Below are positions 6,995 through 14,797 of a stretch of DNA of 55,986 bases, one piece after another. The stretch's first letter is position 1. Each line of letters begins with the position of its first letter. The notes under the pieces were generated by a model. The model did no database searches. It saw only the letters and a list, made by a program, of their open reading frames with translations, and was not told where the DNA came from. The position numbers and the translations under genes are program-made. Source of the DNA: a virus; the IMG/VR virus record IMGVR_UViG_3300025127_005641, positions 1 to 55,986 of that record. The stretch is one strand, 5' to 3'.

Positions 6995-9781
6995 ATGTCA
7001 GAATTTATTCAACGTCATATAGGGCCTTCTAAAAGGGAACAATCTAAAATGTTGTTAGATTTAGGTCTCTCAAGTATTGATGAACTTGTCAGGCAGATAG
7101 TTCCAGATTCTATTTTACTTCGTGGTGATAGTAAATTACCAGAAGGTTGTAGTGAGCAACAGGCACTTACAGAATTAAAAGAGATTGCTGAATTAAATGT
7201 AGTTAAAAGAAGTCTAATAGGACAAGGATATTATGGAACAATTACACCACCAGTAATACAGAGAAATGTATTTGAAAATCCTGCATGGTATACATCCTAT
7301 ACACCTTATCAGGCAGAGATATCACAAGGTAGATTAGAAGCATTATTTAATTATCAGACACTGATTACCGAACTTACGGGATTGCCAGTTGCAAATGCAT
7401 CATTATTGGATGAAGGAACTGCAGCTGCAGAGGCAATGATACTTGCATATAATCAAGGTAAGAAAAAAGATTTTATAGTTGATAGTAAAATATTTCCACA
7501 AACATTAGAAGTATTACGAACAAGAGCAAGACCATTAGGTATTAACATAATTAAGATTGATTTGGATGCAACAATCGCACTAGAAGAATTTACAAATGCA
7601 TTTGGATTATTAGTTCAATTACCAGATAGTAATGGAAGATTGAAATATCATGATGGATTGTTAAGATGTGCAGAAGTTTATAAGTGTATGAAGATTGCAG
7701 TTGTAGATCCTTTATGTCAGGTCTTGATGCAACCTGTAGGAGAAATGGGATTTGATGTTGCAGTTGGTAGTATGCAGAGGTTTGGAGTTCCTATGGGATT
7801 TGGAGGGCCTCATGCAGCATTCTTTGCAACCACTGACAAATATAAACGTAAAATTCCTGGACGTATTGTAGGGCAGTCGGTAGATAGTCAAGGTAATAAA
7901 GCACTACGATTAGCGTTGCAGACAAGGGAACAACATATAAGAAGAGACAAAGCAACGTCCAATATATGCACTGCCCAAGCACTCCTCGCAAATATGGCAG
8001 GTTTTTATGCTTGCTATCACGGTGCGGAAGGTTTGAAAAAAATAGCAAATAGAATATTAAGATATAGGCAAACTTTACTGTCAGCATTGAAATGGTGTGG
8101 AAAAGAAGTTTATGATTGTGAGGGTTTTGATACTATACGTGTCAAAGTTGATAAAGAATTTTTTGATTTTTTTAGTGAACAATTTAATGCAACTTATAAT
8201 GATGGTTGGTTAACTCTATCTATAGATGAAGTCACTACACTATCTGAACTACACGATATTATTAGATCATTAATTACTTTTAGTTCCCGTTCAGATACAA
8301 TAGGACACGTTTATAATTTAGAAAAAGAATATAAGTGGTTAGGTGTTCCAGAAAGAACTAAACCTTGGTTAAGGCAAGATGTATTTAATAAGTATCAAAG
8401 TGAAACTAATATGATGAGATATATGAATGAGTTAGTATCAAAAGATTTCTCATTAGTAAATGGTATGATGCCACTTGGCAGTTGCACTATGAAACTTAAT
8501 GCAGCATCAGAACTGATGCCAGTGTCATGGCCTGAATTTGCAAATATTCATCCATTTGCTCCTAAAATTCAGACACATGGTTATCAAAGAGTTGTAGATG
8601 ACCTAAAAGAATGGTTGTGTGATATTACAGGATTTGCTGATATTAATTTACAACCAAATGCTGGTTCTCAAGGTGAGTATGCTGGTCTTCTTGCAATTCA
8701 AGAATATCATAAAAGTCGTGGTGATGATAAAAGAAATGTATGTTTAATTCCTACAAGTGCACATGGAACAAATCCAGCATCGGCAGTGATGGCAGGTATG
8801 AAGATCGTTCCTGTTAAGTGTGACGATGAAGGTAATATCGATTTAAAAGATTTAGAAAAGCAAGCACTTATGAATTATCTTGAGTTGTCTTGTATTATGA
8901 TTACATATCCATCAACTCATGGTGTATTTGAACCAACCATCAAAGACATCTGTAAAATTATACATGAAAATGGTGGTCAAGTTTATCTTGATGGTGCAAA
9001 TTTAAATGCACAAGTTGGACTTGCAAAACCATGTAATTATGGTGCAGATGTATGTCATCTTAACTTACATAAAACATTTTGTATTCCTCATGGTGGCGGT
9101 GGGCCAGGTGTAGGCCCAATTGGTGTTGCACAACATTTAGTTCCTTTTATGAATCAAAGGGTATCAGCAGCACCTCAAGGTAGTGCATCTATTTTACCAA
9201 TCAGTTGGATGTACATAAGAATGATGGGTGCTGATGGATTAAGAAAAGCAAGTGAAGTATCTTTACTTACAGCAAACTGGTTAGTGCAACGTATTGAACC
9301 TTTCTTCAAAGTATTATACAAAGGTAATAATGGGAGAGTTGCACACGAATGTATATTTGACGTAAGACATTTTGAAGGTATCACTGCTGAAGATGTAGCG
9401 AAAAGATTAATGGATTATGGTTTTCATGCACCTACATTATCTTGGCCAGTTACAGGAACAGTTATGGTAGAACCAACTGAAAGTGAGTCATTAGAAGAAC
9501 TTGAAAGATTTGGTGTAGCAATGGTAAGTATCAGAAGAGAGATTGATAATAATAAAGATATTTTGAAAAACTCACCTCATACTGCAAGGGTTGTAAGTTC
9601 AGACAAATGGGAGTATAATTATACTCGTGAAGAAGCAGCGTATCCTGTAGACCAAACAAATAAGTTTTGGCCAGCAATATCTAGAATAGACAATGTTTAT
9701 GGAGATCGTAATCTTGTCTGCTCTTGTGCTAACTATTTTGATAATGAAGATGGATCTAAAAGACTGGTTGAATTCAATTAA
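6995..9781 (+). CDS. gcvP: Glycine dehydrogenase (decarboxylating), P protein
   Basis: The PLP enzyme of the glycine cleavage system, which decarboxylates glycine and passes the aminomethyl group to lipoyl-GcvH, leading to 5,10-methylene-THF. It is the long fused form (928 residues), close to bacterial GcvP, and looks intact from MSEFIQRHIGPSKREQ to its C-terminus. Family motifs include YTPYQAEISQGRLEAL, the MGFGGPHAAFFAT segment, LGSCTMKLNA, SAHGTNPASA, LDGANLNAQ and the PLP-lysine site NLHKTFCIPHGGGGPG (Lys about 693). No GcvH, GcvT or lipoamide dehydrogenase is in the window, so it would need host partners. Probably host-derived. It sits between gp44 and gp62 in a replication operon, which hints at supplying one-carbon units for nucleotides. 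Confidence 0.95.
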   Translation: MSEFIQRHIGPSKREQSKMLLDLGLSSIDELVRQIVPDSILLRGDSKLPEGCSEQQALTELKEIAELNVVKRSLIGQGYYGTITPPVIQRNVFENPAWYTSYTPYQAEISQGRLEALFNYQTLITELTGLPVANASLLDEGTAAAEAMILAYNQGKKKDFIVDSKIFPQTLEVLRTRARPLGINIIKIDLDATIALEEFTNAFGLLVQLPDSNGRLKYHDGLLRCAEVYKCMKIAVVDPLCQVLMQPVGEMGFDVAVGSMQRFGVPMGFGGPHAAFFATTDKYKRKIPGRIVGQSVDSQGNKALRLALQTREQHIRRDKATSNICTAQALLANMAGFYACYHGAEGLKKIANRILRYRQTLLSALKWCGKEVYDCEGFDTIRVKVDKEFFDFFSEQFNATYNDGWLTLSIDEVTTLSELHDIIRSLITFSSRSDTIGHVYNLEKEYKWLGVPERTKPWLRQDVFNKYQSETNMMRYMNELVSKDFSLVNGMMPLGSCTMKLNAASELMPVSWPEFANIHPFAPKIQTHGYQRVVDDLKEWLCDITGFADINLQPNAGSQGEYAGLLAIQEYHKSRGDDKRNVCLIPTSAHGTNPASAVMAGMKIVPVKCDDEGNIDLKDLEKQALMNYLELSCIMITYPSTHGVFEPTIKDICKIIHENGGQVYLDGANLNAQVGLAKPCNYGADVCHLNLHKTFCIPHGGGGPGVGPIGVAQHLVPFMNQRVSAAPQGSASILPISWMYIRMMGADGLRKASEVSLLTANWLVQRIEPFFKVLYKGNNGRVAHECIFDVRHFEGITAEDVAKRLMDYGFHAPTLSWPVTGTVMVEPTESESLEELERFGVAMVSIRREIDNNKDILKNSPHTARVVSSDKWEYNYTREEAAYPVDQTNKFWPAISRIDNVYGDRNLVCSCANYFDNEDGSKRLVEFN

Positions 9782-10130
9782 CCAAACAAAGAAAAATTTA
9801 ATAGATGAAGATCCTTTATTAGAAAAAGAGTATTCACCATATATTATCAATCGTATTTACTCTGGACATCTTGATGCGATTATGTTTTCTAACGAAATGA
9901 ATCAGTATCATTTTTTACCAAAGAAGATGCAATATGATTTTTATCTAAATACACTCAGATCCAAGAAGAGATTTTCTCCTTGGTTACGTAAAGATGAGAT
10001 TAAAGACCTTGACTTGGTAAAACGTTATTATGATTATAGTAACGAAAAGGCAAAACAAGCTCTAAGAATCCTATCAAAAGAACAACTTAATTTTATAAGA
10101 TCTAAATTTGAAATTGGAGGAAGACAATGA
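9750..10130 (+). CDS. 62: Clamp loader small subunit gp62
   Basis: The small subunit of the gp44/62 clamp loader. I start at MDLKDWLNSINQTKKNL, which matches the cyanophage gp62 N-terminus I know; the frame is open further upstream to 9693 but that part is antisense-free shadow of gcvP. Typical motifs are EYSPYIINR, LDAIMFSNEMN, KKMQYDFYLNTLR and KRFSPWLRK. Length about 126 residues, shorter than T4 gp62 as usual in cyanophages. It overlaps the end of gcvP by 32 bases and regA by 4, so gcvP is embedded in the replication operon. Confidence 0.85.
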   Translation: MDLKDWLNSINQTKKNLIDEDPLLEKEYSPYIINRIYSGHLDAIMFSNEMNQYHFLPKKMQYDFYLNTLRSKKRFSPWLRKDEIKDLDLVKRYYDYSNEKAKQALRILSKEQLNFIRSKFEIGGRQ

Positions 10131-10561
10131 GTGTGGTTCAAGAACCTGTAGTGAAATGGGCACCTGATCAAATGGTTGAGGTAACTCTTAATGAACCAGA
10201 TGATTTCCTAAAAGTAAGAGAGACTCTCACAAGAATTGGGGTAGCATCCCGTAAAGAGAAAAAGATATACCAGTCATGTCATATTCTTCATAAGCAAGGT
10301 AGATATTATATCGTACACTTTAAAGAACTATTTGCATTAGATGGTAAGCATGCTAATCTAACTCAGAATGATGTTCAACGTAGAAATCGTATTATTCAAC
10401 TTCTTGCTGATTGGGGATTAATTAGTATTACTGATATAAGTAAAATACAAGATATTGCTCCTTTAAATCAAATTAAAGTATTAGCATATAAAGATAAAAC
10501 TGATTGGATACTTGAAACAAAATATAATATAGGTAGTAAGAAAAAAAAATCAGAAGAGTAA
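10127..10561 (+). CDS. regA: RegA translational repressor
   Basis: An RNA-binding protein that represses translation of phage early mRNAs by covering their start regions. Residues about 16-30 (MVEVTLNEPDDFLKVRETLTRIG) and YQSCHILHKQGRYYIVHFKEL match T4 RegA closely; the DWGLI segment and the K-Y-I-G ending are also conserved. It has about 15 extra N-terminal residues before the T4-like start and a Lys-rich tail. It sits between gp62 and hsp20 as in other cyanomyoviruses. Confidence 0.92.
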   Translation: MSVVQEPVVKWAPDQMVEVTLNEPDDFLKVRETLTRIGVASRKEKKIYQSCHILHKQGRYYIVHFKELFALDGKHANLTQNDVQRRNRIIQLLADWGLISITDISKIQDIAPLNQIKVLAYKDKTDWILETKYNIGSKKKKSEE

Positions 10562-10563
10562 CC

Positions 10564-10728
10564 ATGAACGGTAGATTGGATAAAGTTGCCATGACCAATA
10601 AACTCATTCAACTCAAAAGAGAATTGCACTATAAATGTGAGATAGGAGAGATGGGTGAGTGGGAATGTGAGGGTGCAAATAAGTATTTGAATAAATCTCT
10701 AGACGTACTAGACGAGTATTGGCAGTAA
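10564..10728 (+). CDS. Small hypothetical protein, 54 aa
   Basis: A short frame two bases after regA, encoding MNGRLDKVAMTNKLIQLKRE with two cysteines in the middle (HYKCEIGEMGEWECEG) and an acidic end. Soluble, likely helical. No function recognised. Confidence 0.55.
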   Translation: MNGRLDKVAMTNKLIQLKRELHYKCEIGEMGEWECEGANKYLNKSLDVLDEYWQ

Positions 10729-10755
10729 AAACCGAACCACTATGTAAACTTAAAC

Positions 10756-10764
10756 TGTTATAAT
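10756..10764 (+). promoter_or_regulatory. Extended -10 promoter before hsp20
   Basis: TGTTATAAT fits the extended -10 form TGnTATAAT exactly. No -35 box is evident, which extended -10 promoters can tolerate. It lies about 60 bases before the hsp20 ATG and would start an independent transcript for that gene. Confidence 0.6.
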
Positions 10765-10825
10765 TAGTATTGAATGCCGTAATGGGTTCACAAAATACAA
10801 ACTCGCTTAATAAGGAGCTACTATC

Positions 10826-11257
10826 ATGGGTACACTAGCAAGATACCACGCTGCAAATCTTCCAGAATTGATGGAGAAGATTACAAGAAACAGCATAGGA
10901 ATGGATGATTATCTCAATAGATTTTGGGAAGATACATCTACATCCAATTATCCACCATATAATCTAATAAGTGTTAACAATCACGAATCAAGACTTGAGA
11001 TTGCACTTGCAGGATTTAAGAAAAAAGATGTAAATGTATATACAGAATACGGAAGATTGATTATTGATGGAAATAAAGAAGAGAAAGAAGAACCTGAGAA
11101 CTATGCTCATAGAGGGTTAGCACAACGTTCTTTCACAAGACAATGGGCACTCTCTGACGATACAAAAGTAGAGAATGTAAAATTTGAGGATGGAATGCTA
11201 ACTATTAAATTAGGTAAAGTAATTCCAGAGCATCATGCTCGTAAAGAATATCTCTAA
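10826..11257 (+). CDS. hsp20: Small heat-shock protein Hsp20
   Basis: A 143-residue small heat-shock protein with an alpha-crystallin domain: PPYNLISVNNHESRLEIALAGFKKKDVNV begins the domain, and FEDGMLTIKLGK is its characteristic end. Such proteins hold unfolding proteins as ATP-independent oligomers. Hsp20 is a common cyanophage auxiliary gene, proposed to assist head assembly or protect proteins during infection. A good Shine-Dalgarno (AAGGAGC, near 10810-10817) precedes the ATG. It has its own promoter and a terminator, so it is a single-gene unit. Confidence 0.92.
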   Translation: MGTLARYHAANLPELMEKITRNSIGMDDYLNRFWEDTSTSNYPPYNLISVNNHESRLEIALAGFKKKDVNVYTEYGRLIIDGNKEEKEEPENYAHRGLAQRSFTRQWALSDDTKVENVKFEDGMLTIKLGKVIPEHHARKEYL

Positions 11258-11282
11258 ATATAAATGAGTTCGAGATGGATCA

Positions 11283-11307
11283 GGGTTCCTTGACGGAACC
11301 CTTTTTT
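11283..11307 (+). terminator. Rho-independent terminator with promoter element in its loop
   Basis: Stem GGGTTCC/GGAACCC (7 bp) with loop TTGAC and a six-T run (11302-11307). It ends the hsp20 transcript. The loop plus the next base reads TTGACG, which is 17 bases upstream of a TATAAT, so the loop also forms a -35 box. Confidence 0.92.
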
Positions 11308-11318
11308 ATTGCTATAAT
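11290..11318 (+). promoter_or_regulatory. Sigma70-type promoter overlapping the hsp20 terminator
   Basis: TTGACG (11290-11295), a 17-base spacer, then TATAAT (11313-11318) preceded by TG in the extended -10 position (TGCTATAAT). The expected transcript start near 11325 coincides with the first base of the GCCAG hairpin. It probably drives the genes leading into DNA polymerase. Confidence 0.8.
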
Positions 11319-11324
11319 ATATGT

Positions 11325-11392
11325 GCCAGAGAGATACTGGCTGCGGTATTCCCCTTTGGTGGGTTCAGGAGTAGCGGCTATAGGAACCTACC
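11325..11392 (+). promoter_or_regulatory. Structured 5' leader RNA (unknown family)
   Basis: Two hairpins occupy the leader before the gene at 11412. The first is GCCAG (11325-11329) with CTGGC (11337-11341). The second is a 9-bp stem GGTGGGTTC (11358-11366) with GAACCTACC (11384-11392, one G-U), enclosing an internal loop and a small GTAG/CTAT hairpin with a CGG loop. The region is not coding. It could be a cis-regulatory element or RNA-stability structure; no known riboswitch family is matched with confidence. Confidence 0.5.
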
Positions 11393-11411
11393 ATATTATT
11401 AAACAAAACTA

Positions 11412-11723
11412 ATGTCAGTTAAACTTGCTTTATTAAAATCAGGTGAACATATTATCTCAGATCTTAAAGAACTTATATCTGATGATAAAGTATGTGGTTA
11501 TTTGTTTACCAAACCACATGTTGTAACTTATAAAAAAACAGCAATCGTTCTCACTGAAGAAAAAGAAACTTCTAGTGATTTGCAAGTTTCTTTAGCACCT
11601 TGGATTATTTTTTCTAAAGATGAAAAAATTCCTGTTTCACCAGAATGGATTGTATCGATTGTAGAACCTATAGATACAATTAGAAAAATGTATGAGGAAA
11701 AGATAAATGCAGAAAATAATTAA
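11412..11723 (+). CDS. Hypothetical beta-rich protein, possibly Sm-like, 103 aa
   Basis: A 103-residue protein with a pattern of short beta strands (LALLKSGEHIISDLKEL, GYLFTKPHVVTYK, LAPWIIFSKDEKIPVSPEWIVSIVEP) that resembles a small barrel of Sm/LSm type. This is inference from the strand pattern. It follows the structured leader and precedes a shorter protein with the same pattern, then DNA polymerase, in a group that appears typical of cyanomyoviruses. Confidence 0.65.
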   Translation: MSVKLALLKSGEHIISDLKELISDDKVCGYLFTKPHVVTYKKTAIVLTEEKETSSDLQVSLAPWIIFSKDEKIPVSPEWIVSIVEPIDTIRKMYEEKINAENN

Positions 11724-11961
11724 ACTTGTAGTTCTTGAGCATTATAAGTTAATTTCTAAAATTGAGGAATCTCCTTCTGAATTGGGAGAACCTGATTGTC
11801 TTTTAATTAATCCTTATGTTATTAAAGATGATAAATCTTTGGAACCATTTTTGGACGGATTAACTAAAGAGGTTGAATTTATGATGAGTTCTGATAAAAT
11901 ACTTACATTGGCTGAACCCACACCTACATTACTTGAAGATTATCAGAACATTATTAAATAA
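11707..11961 (+). CDS. Hypothetical protein, likely paralogue of its neighbour, 84 aa
   Basis: Overlaps the preceding gene by 17 bases and DNA polymerase by one base. It repeats the neighbour's layout: KLVVLEHYKLISKIEE, a LLINPYVI segment where the neighbour has LFTKPHVV, and a similar end, KILTLAEPTPTLLEDY against WIVSIVEPIDTIRKMY. The two may form a mixed oligomer. Function unknown. Confidence 0.6.
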   Translation: MQKIIKLVVLEHYKLISKIEESPSELGEPDCLLINPYVIKDDKSLEPFLDGLTKEVEFMMSSDKILTLAEPTPTLLEDYQNIIK

Positions 11962-14456
11962 TGAGATTTTATACAAATGTTCAAATGGTTGGAGATAACT
12001 TTCTGGTTCGTGGTGTTGAAAATGGTAAACACTTTGCAACCAGAGAAAAATTTTATCCAACCCTTTTTGTTCCTTCTAAAAATAAATCCAAATATAAAAC
12101 TTTGGAAGGAGATTATGTAGAATCAGTAGAACCTGGTTCTGTAAGAGATTGTCGTGAGTTTATAAAGAAGTATGACGGTGTGGAGAATTTTAGAGTATAT
12201 GGTAATGAGAGATTTATTTATCAATATATTTCTGAAAAATATCCAGAAGATGAAATTAAGTTCGATACAAGTCAGATTAAGATAACCACAATTGATATTG
12301 AGGTTGCATCAGAAAATGGATTTCCTGATGTAGAATCTGCTGCAGAAGAAATACTACTTATTTCTCTTCAAGATTATAATACCAAACAAATTCGCACATG
12401 GGGATTAGGTGCATTTAACAATAAACAAGAGAATGTAATATACAAATCATTCAAAACTGAATATGAACTTCTTCGTTCTTTTATTAATTGGTGGATGATT
12501 GAAGACAATACACCAGAGGTTATTACTGGATGGAATAGTGAATTATATGATATTCCATATTTGGCTCGTCGTTTAGATAGGATACTTGGTGAGAAGTTGA
12601 TGAAACGTTTATCACCTTGGGGTTTGGTGACTGAAAGAGAAATTCATATTATGGGTCGCAAAAATATTACATATGATATTGGTGGTGTTACTCAACTTGA
12701 TTATCTCAATCTTTATAAAAAATTTACTTACAAGGCACAAGAATCTTATAGGTTGGATTATATTGCTAGTGTTGAACTCGGACAGAAGAAACTTGACCAC
12801 TCTGAGTTTGATACGTTTAAGGACTTCTATACAAAAGGTTGGCAGAAGTTTGTTGAGTATAATATAATTGACGTGGAACTTGTTGACCGTTTGGAAGACA
12901 AGATGAAACTGATTGAACTTGCCATAGTTATGGCATATGATGCAAAGGCAAATTATGCTGATGTATTTTCTCAGGTTCGTATGTGGGATACGATAATTTA
13001 CAATTATTTAAAAAAGAAGAATATTGTTATACCTCCAAAAGAAAAAACTGATAAAGATGCAAAATATGCAGGAGCATATGTCAAAGAACCAATATCTGGC
13101 AAATATGATTGGGTGGTTAGTTTTGATCTTAATAGTCTGTATCCTCATCTTATTATGCAGTATAATATCAGTCCAGAAACACTCAGGGAAACTAGGCATC
13201 CCAGTGCGAGCGTTGAAGGGTTACTAAATCAAGAGATAAAGATTGATGGAGATTATGCAGTTTGTGCAAATGGAGCACAATATAGGAAGGATGTACGTGG
13301 GTTCCTTCCTGAACTCATGGAAAAAATTTACAAAGACCGCACCATCTACAAGAAGAAGATGCTTGCTGCAAAACAGGAGTATGAAAAAAAGAAAACGAAA
13401 ACACTTGAGAAAGAGATTGCTAGGTGTAACAACATCCAGATGGCAAGGAAAATTCAACTTAACAGTGCTTATGGTGCTATTGGTAATCAATATTTTCGCT
13501 ATTATAAACTTGCCAACGCAGAAGCTATTACACTATCTGGTCAGGTTTCTATTCGTTGGATAGAAAACAAAATGAATGCATACCTAAACAAAATACTAAA
13601 AACGGAGGGTAAAGACTATGTTATTGCTAGTGATACTGACAGTATCTATCTCAACTTGGGTGATCTTGTCGATAGGGTATACGAAGGTAGAGAAAAGAAT
13701 GCTAAAAGCATCGTGTCGTTCCTTAATAAGGTGTGTGAGGTGGAATTTGAAAAATATATTGAGAATTCTTATGAAGCGTTGGCCAAATACGTAAGTGCTT
13801 ATGATAATAAAATGGTAATGAAGAGGGAGAATATTGCCGATAGAGGTATATGGACTGCTAAGAAAAGATATATTTTAAATGTATGGGATAGTGAAGGTGT
13901 TCGATATGAAGAACCTAAACTCAAGATGATGGGTATTGAGGCGGTTAAATCTTCTACACCAGCACCTTGTCGTACAATGATTAAAGACGCACTCAAGTTG
14001 ATGATGAATGCAACTGAAGAAGATGTAATTGATTATATTGATGCTTGTCGTAAGGAATTTAAGACACTCCCACCAGAGGATATAGCATTTCCAAGGACTG
14101 CATCTGATGTTCGTAAGTATTCTGCATCTTCTACAATCTATGCAAAAGGAACTCCTATACATATACGGGGTGCATTATTATTCAACCATTATGTCAAACA
14201 GAAAAAGTTGACTAATAAATATTCACTTATCGGTAATGGAGAGAAGGTCAAGTTTCTCTATCTTAAAAAACCGAATATTATACAAGAGAATGTATTATCA
14301 TTTATTCAAGATTTTCCTCATGAACTTGGTCTTGACAAATACATCGATTATGACCTACAATTTGAGAAAAGTTTTGTAGAACCTCTCAAAGCAATTCTTG
14401 ATGCCATAGGTTGGAACATCGAAAAAACTGTAAACTTAGAACTATTTTTTACCTAA
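11961..14456 (+). CDS. 43: DNA polymerase gp43 (family B)
   Basis: The replicative polymerase, with an N-terminal 3'-5' exonuclease and C-terminal polymerase domains. Exo I is TTIDIEVASENG (about 108-119). The polymerase motif A is SFDLNSLYPHLIMQYN (about 388), motif B is in RKIQLNSAYGAIGNQYF (about 495), and motif C is ASDTDSIYLN (about 555). The C-terminus ends with a hydrophobic clamp-binding-like tail (NLELFFT). At 831 residues it is shorter than T4 gp43 (898), as in other cyanophages. It is uninterrupted, with no intron or intein. Confidence 0.97.
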   Translation: MRFYTNVQMVGDNFLVRGVENGKHFATREKFYPTLFVPSKNKSKYKTLEGDYVESVEPGSVRDCREFIKKYDGVENFRVYGNERFIYQYISEKYPEDEIKFDTSQIKITTIDIEVASENGFPDVESAAEEILLISLQDYNTKQIRTWGLGAFNNKQENVIYKSFKTEYELLRSFINWWMIEDNTPEVITGWNSELYDIPYLARRLDRILGEKLMKRLSPWGLVTEREIHIMGRKNITYDIGGVTQLDYLNLYKKFTYKAQESYRLDYIASVELGQKKLDHSEFDTFKDFYTKGWQKFVEYNIIDVELVDRLEDKMKLIELAIVMAYDAKANYADVFSQVRMWDTIIYNYLKKKNIVIPPKEKTDKDAKYAGAYVKEPISGKYDWVVSFDLNSLYPHLIMQYNISPETLRETRHPSASVEGLLNQEIKIDGDYAVCANGAQYRKDVRGFLPELMEKIYKDRTIYKKKMLAAKQEYEKKKTKTLEKEIARCNNIQMARKIQLNSAYGAIGNQYFRYYKLANAEAITLSGQVSIRWIENKMNAYLNKILKTEGKDYVIASDTDSIYLNLGDLVDRVYEGREKNAKSIVSFLNKVCEVEFEKYIENSYEALAKYVSAYDNKMVMKRENIADRGIWTAKKRYILNVWDSEGVRYEEPKLKMMGIEAVKSSTPAPCRTMIKDALKLMMNATEEDVIDYIDACRKEFKTLPPEDIAFPRTASDVRKYSASSTIYAKGTPIHIRGALLFNHYVKQKKLTNKYSLIGNGEKVKFLYLKKPNIIQENVLSFIQDFPHELGLDKYIDYDLQFEKSFVEPLKAILDAIGWNIEKTVNLELFFT

Positions 14457-14626
14457 TGGATTTGCCTATTAACGACAAAGAACTTTCCACTATTGTCAGT
14501 TCACTGACTTTGGGTGGGGATACTGCATTATATGAAAAACTTAAATTAATTAAAGATGTTAGGGATGCAAATCCTGATGGCCCTTATAAAAAAATATTAC
14601 GTGATACTTATGGAATGGTAATTTAA
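14456..14626 (+). CDS. Small hypothetical protein, 56 aa
   Basis: Start chosen at the ATG overlapping the gp43 stop (TAATG); the open frame extends upstream only inside gp43. Encodes MDLPINDKELSTIVSSLTLGGD with an amphipathic helix and a basic end (PDGPYKKILRDTYGMVI). Small proteins between gp43 and uvsX are common in this phage group. Function unknown. Confidence 0.65.
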   Translation: MDLPINDKELSTIVSSLTLGGDTALYEKLKLIKDVRDANPDGPYKKILRDTYGMVI

Positions 14627-14793
14627 TGAAAGCAGATAGACACTTTGATCCAGTAAGTAATCTTGAAAAAGAACTCTTACAGGAACTTGACCAAATTGCA
14701 AAACAATTGAGAGGAAAGATTACTTACAGTCATTATGGAAATAGTGAAGGTAAAACATCTAAAACAGTAACCATTGAATATAACATTGAATAA
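14626..14793 (+). CDS. Small hypothetical protein, 55 aa
   Basis: Starts at an ATG overlapping the upstream stop (TAATG). MKADRHFDPVSNLEKELLQE begins a helical, acidic half; the second half is Ser/Thr-rich and strand-like (KTSKTVTIEYNIE). It ends five bases before the uvsX ATG, so it is in the recombination operon. No family recognised. Confidence 0.55.
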   Translation: MKADRHFDPVSNLEKELLQELDQIAKQLRGKITYSHYGNSEGKTSKTVTIEYNIE

Positions 14794-14797
14794 TAGT

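Noticed and set aside
9693-9749. N-terminal extension of gp62
   Set aside because: It lies within gcvP, and the ATG at 9750 gives the N-terminus expected for cyanophage gp62.
11358-11392. Glutamine-class riboswitch (glnA motif)
   Set aside because: There is a GTTCA...GGAGTAG...GGAAC resemblance, but the stem order and the CGGAAGUAGG core do not fit. I keep it only as an unnamed structured leader.
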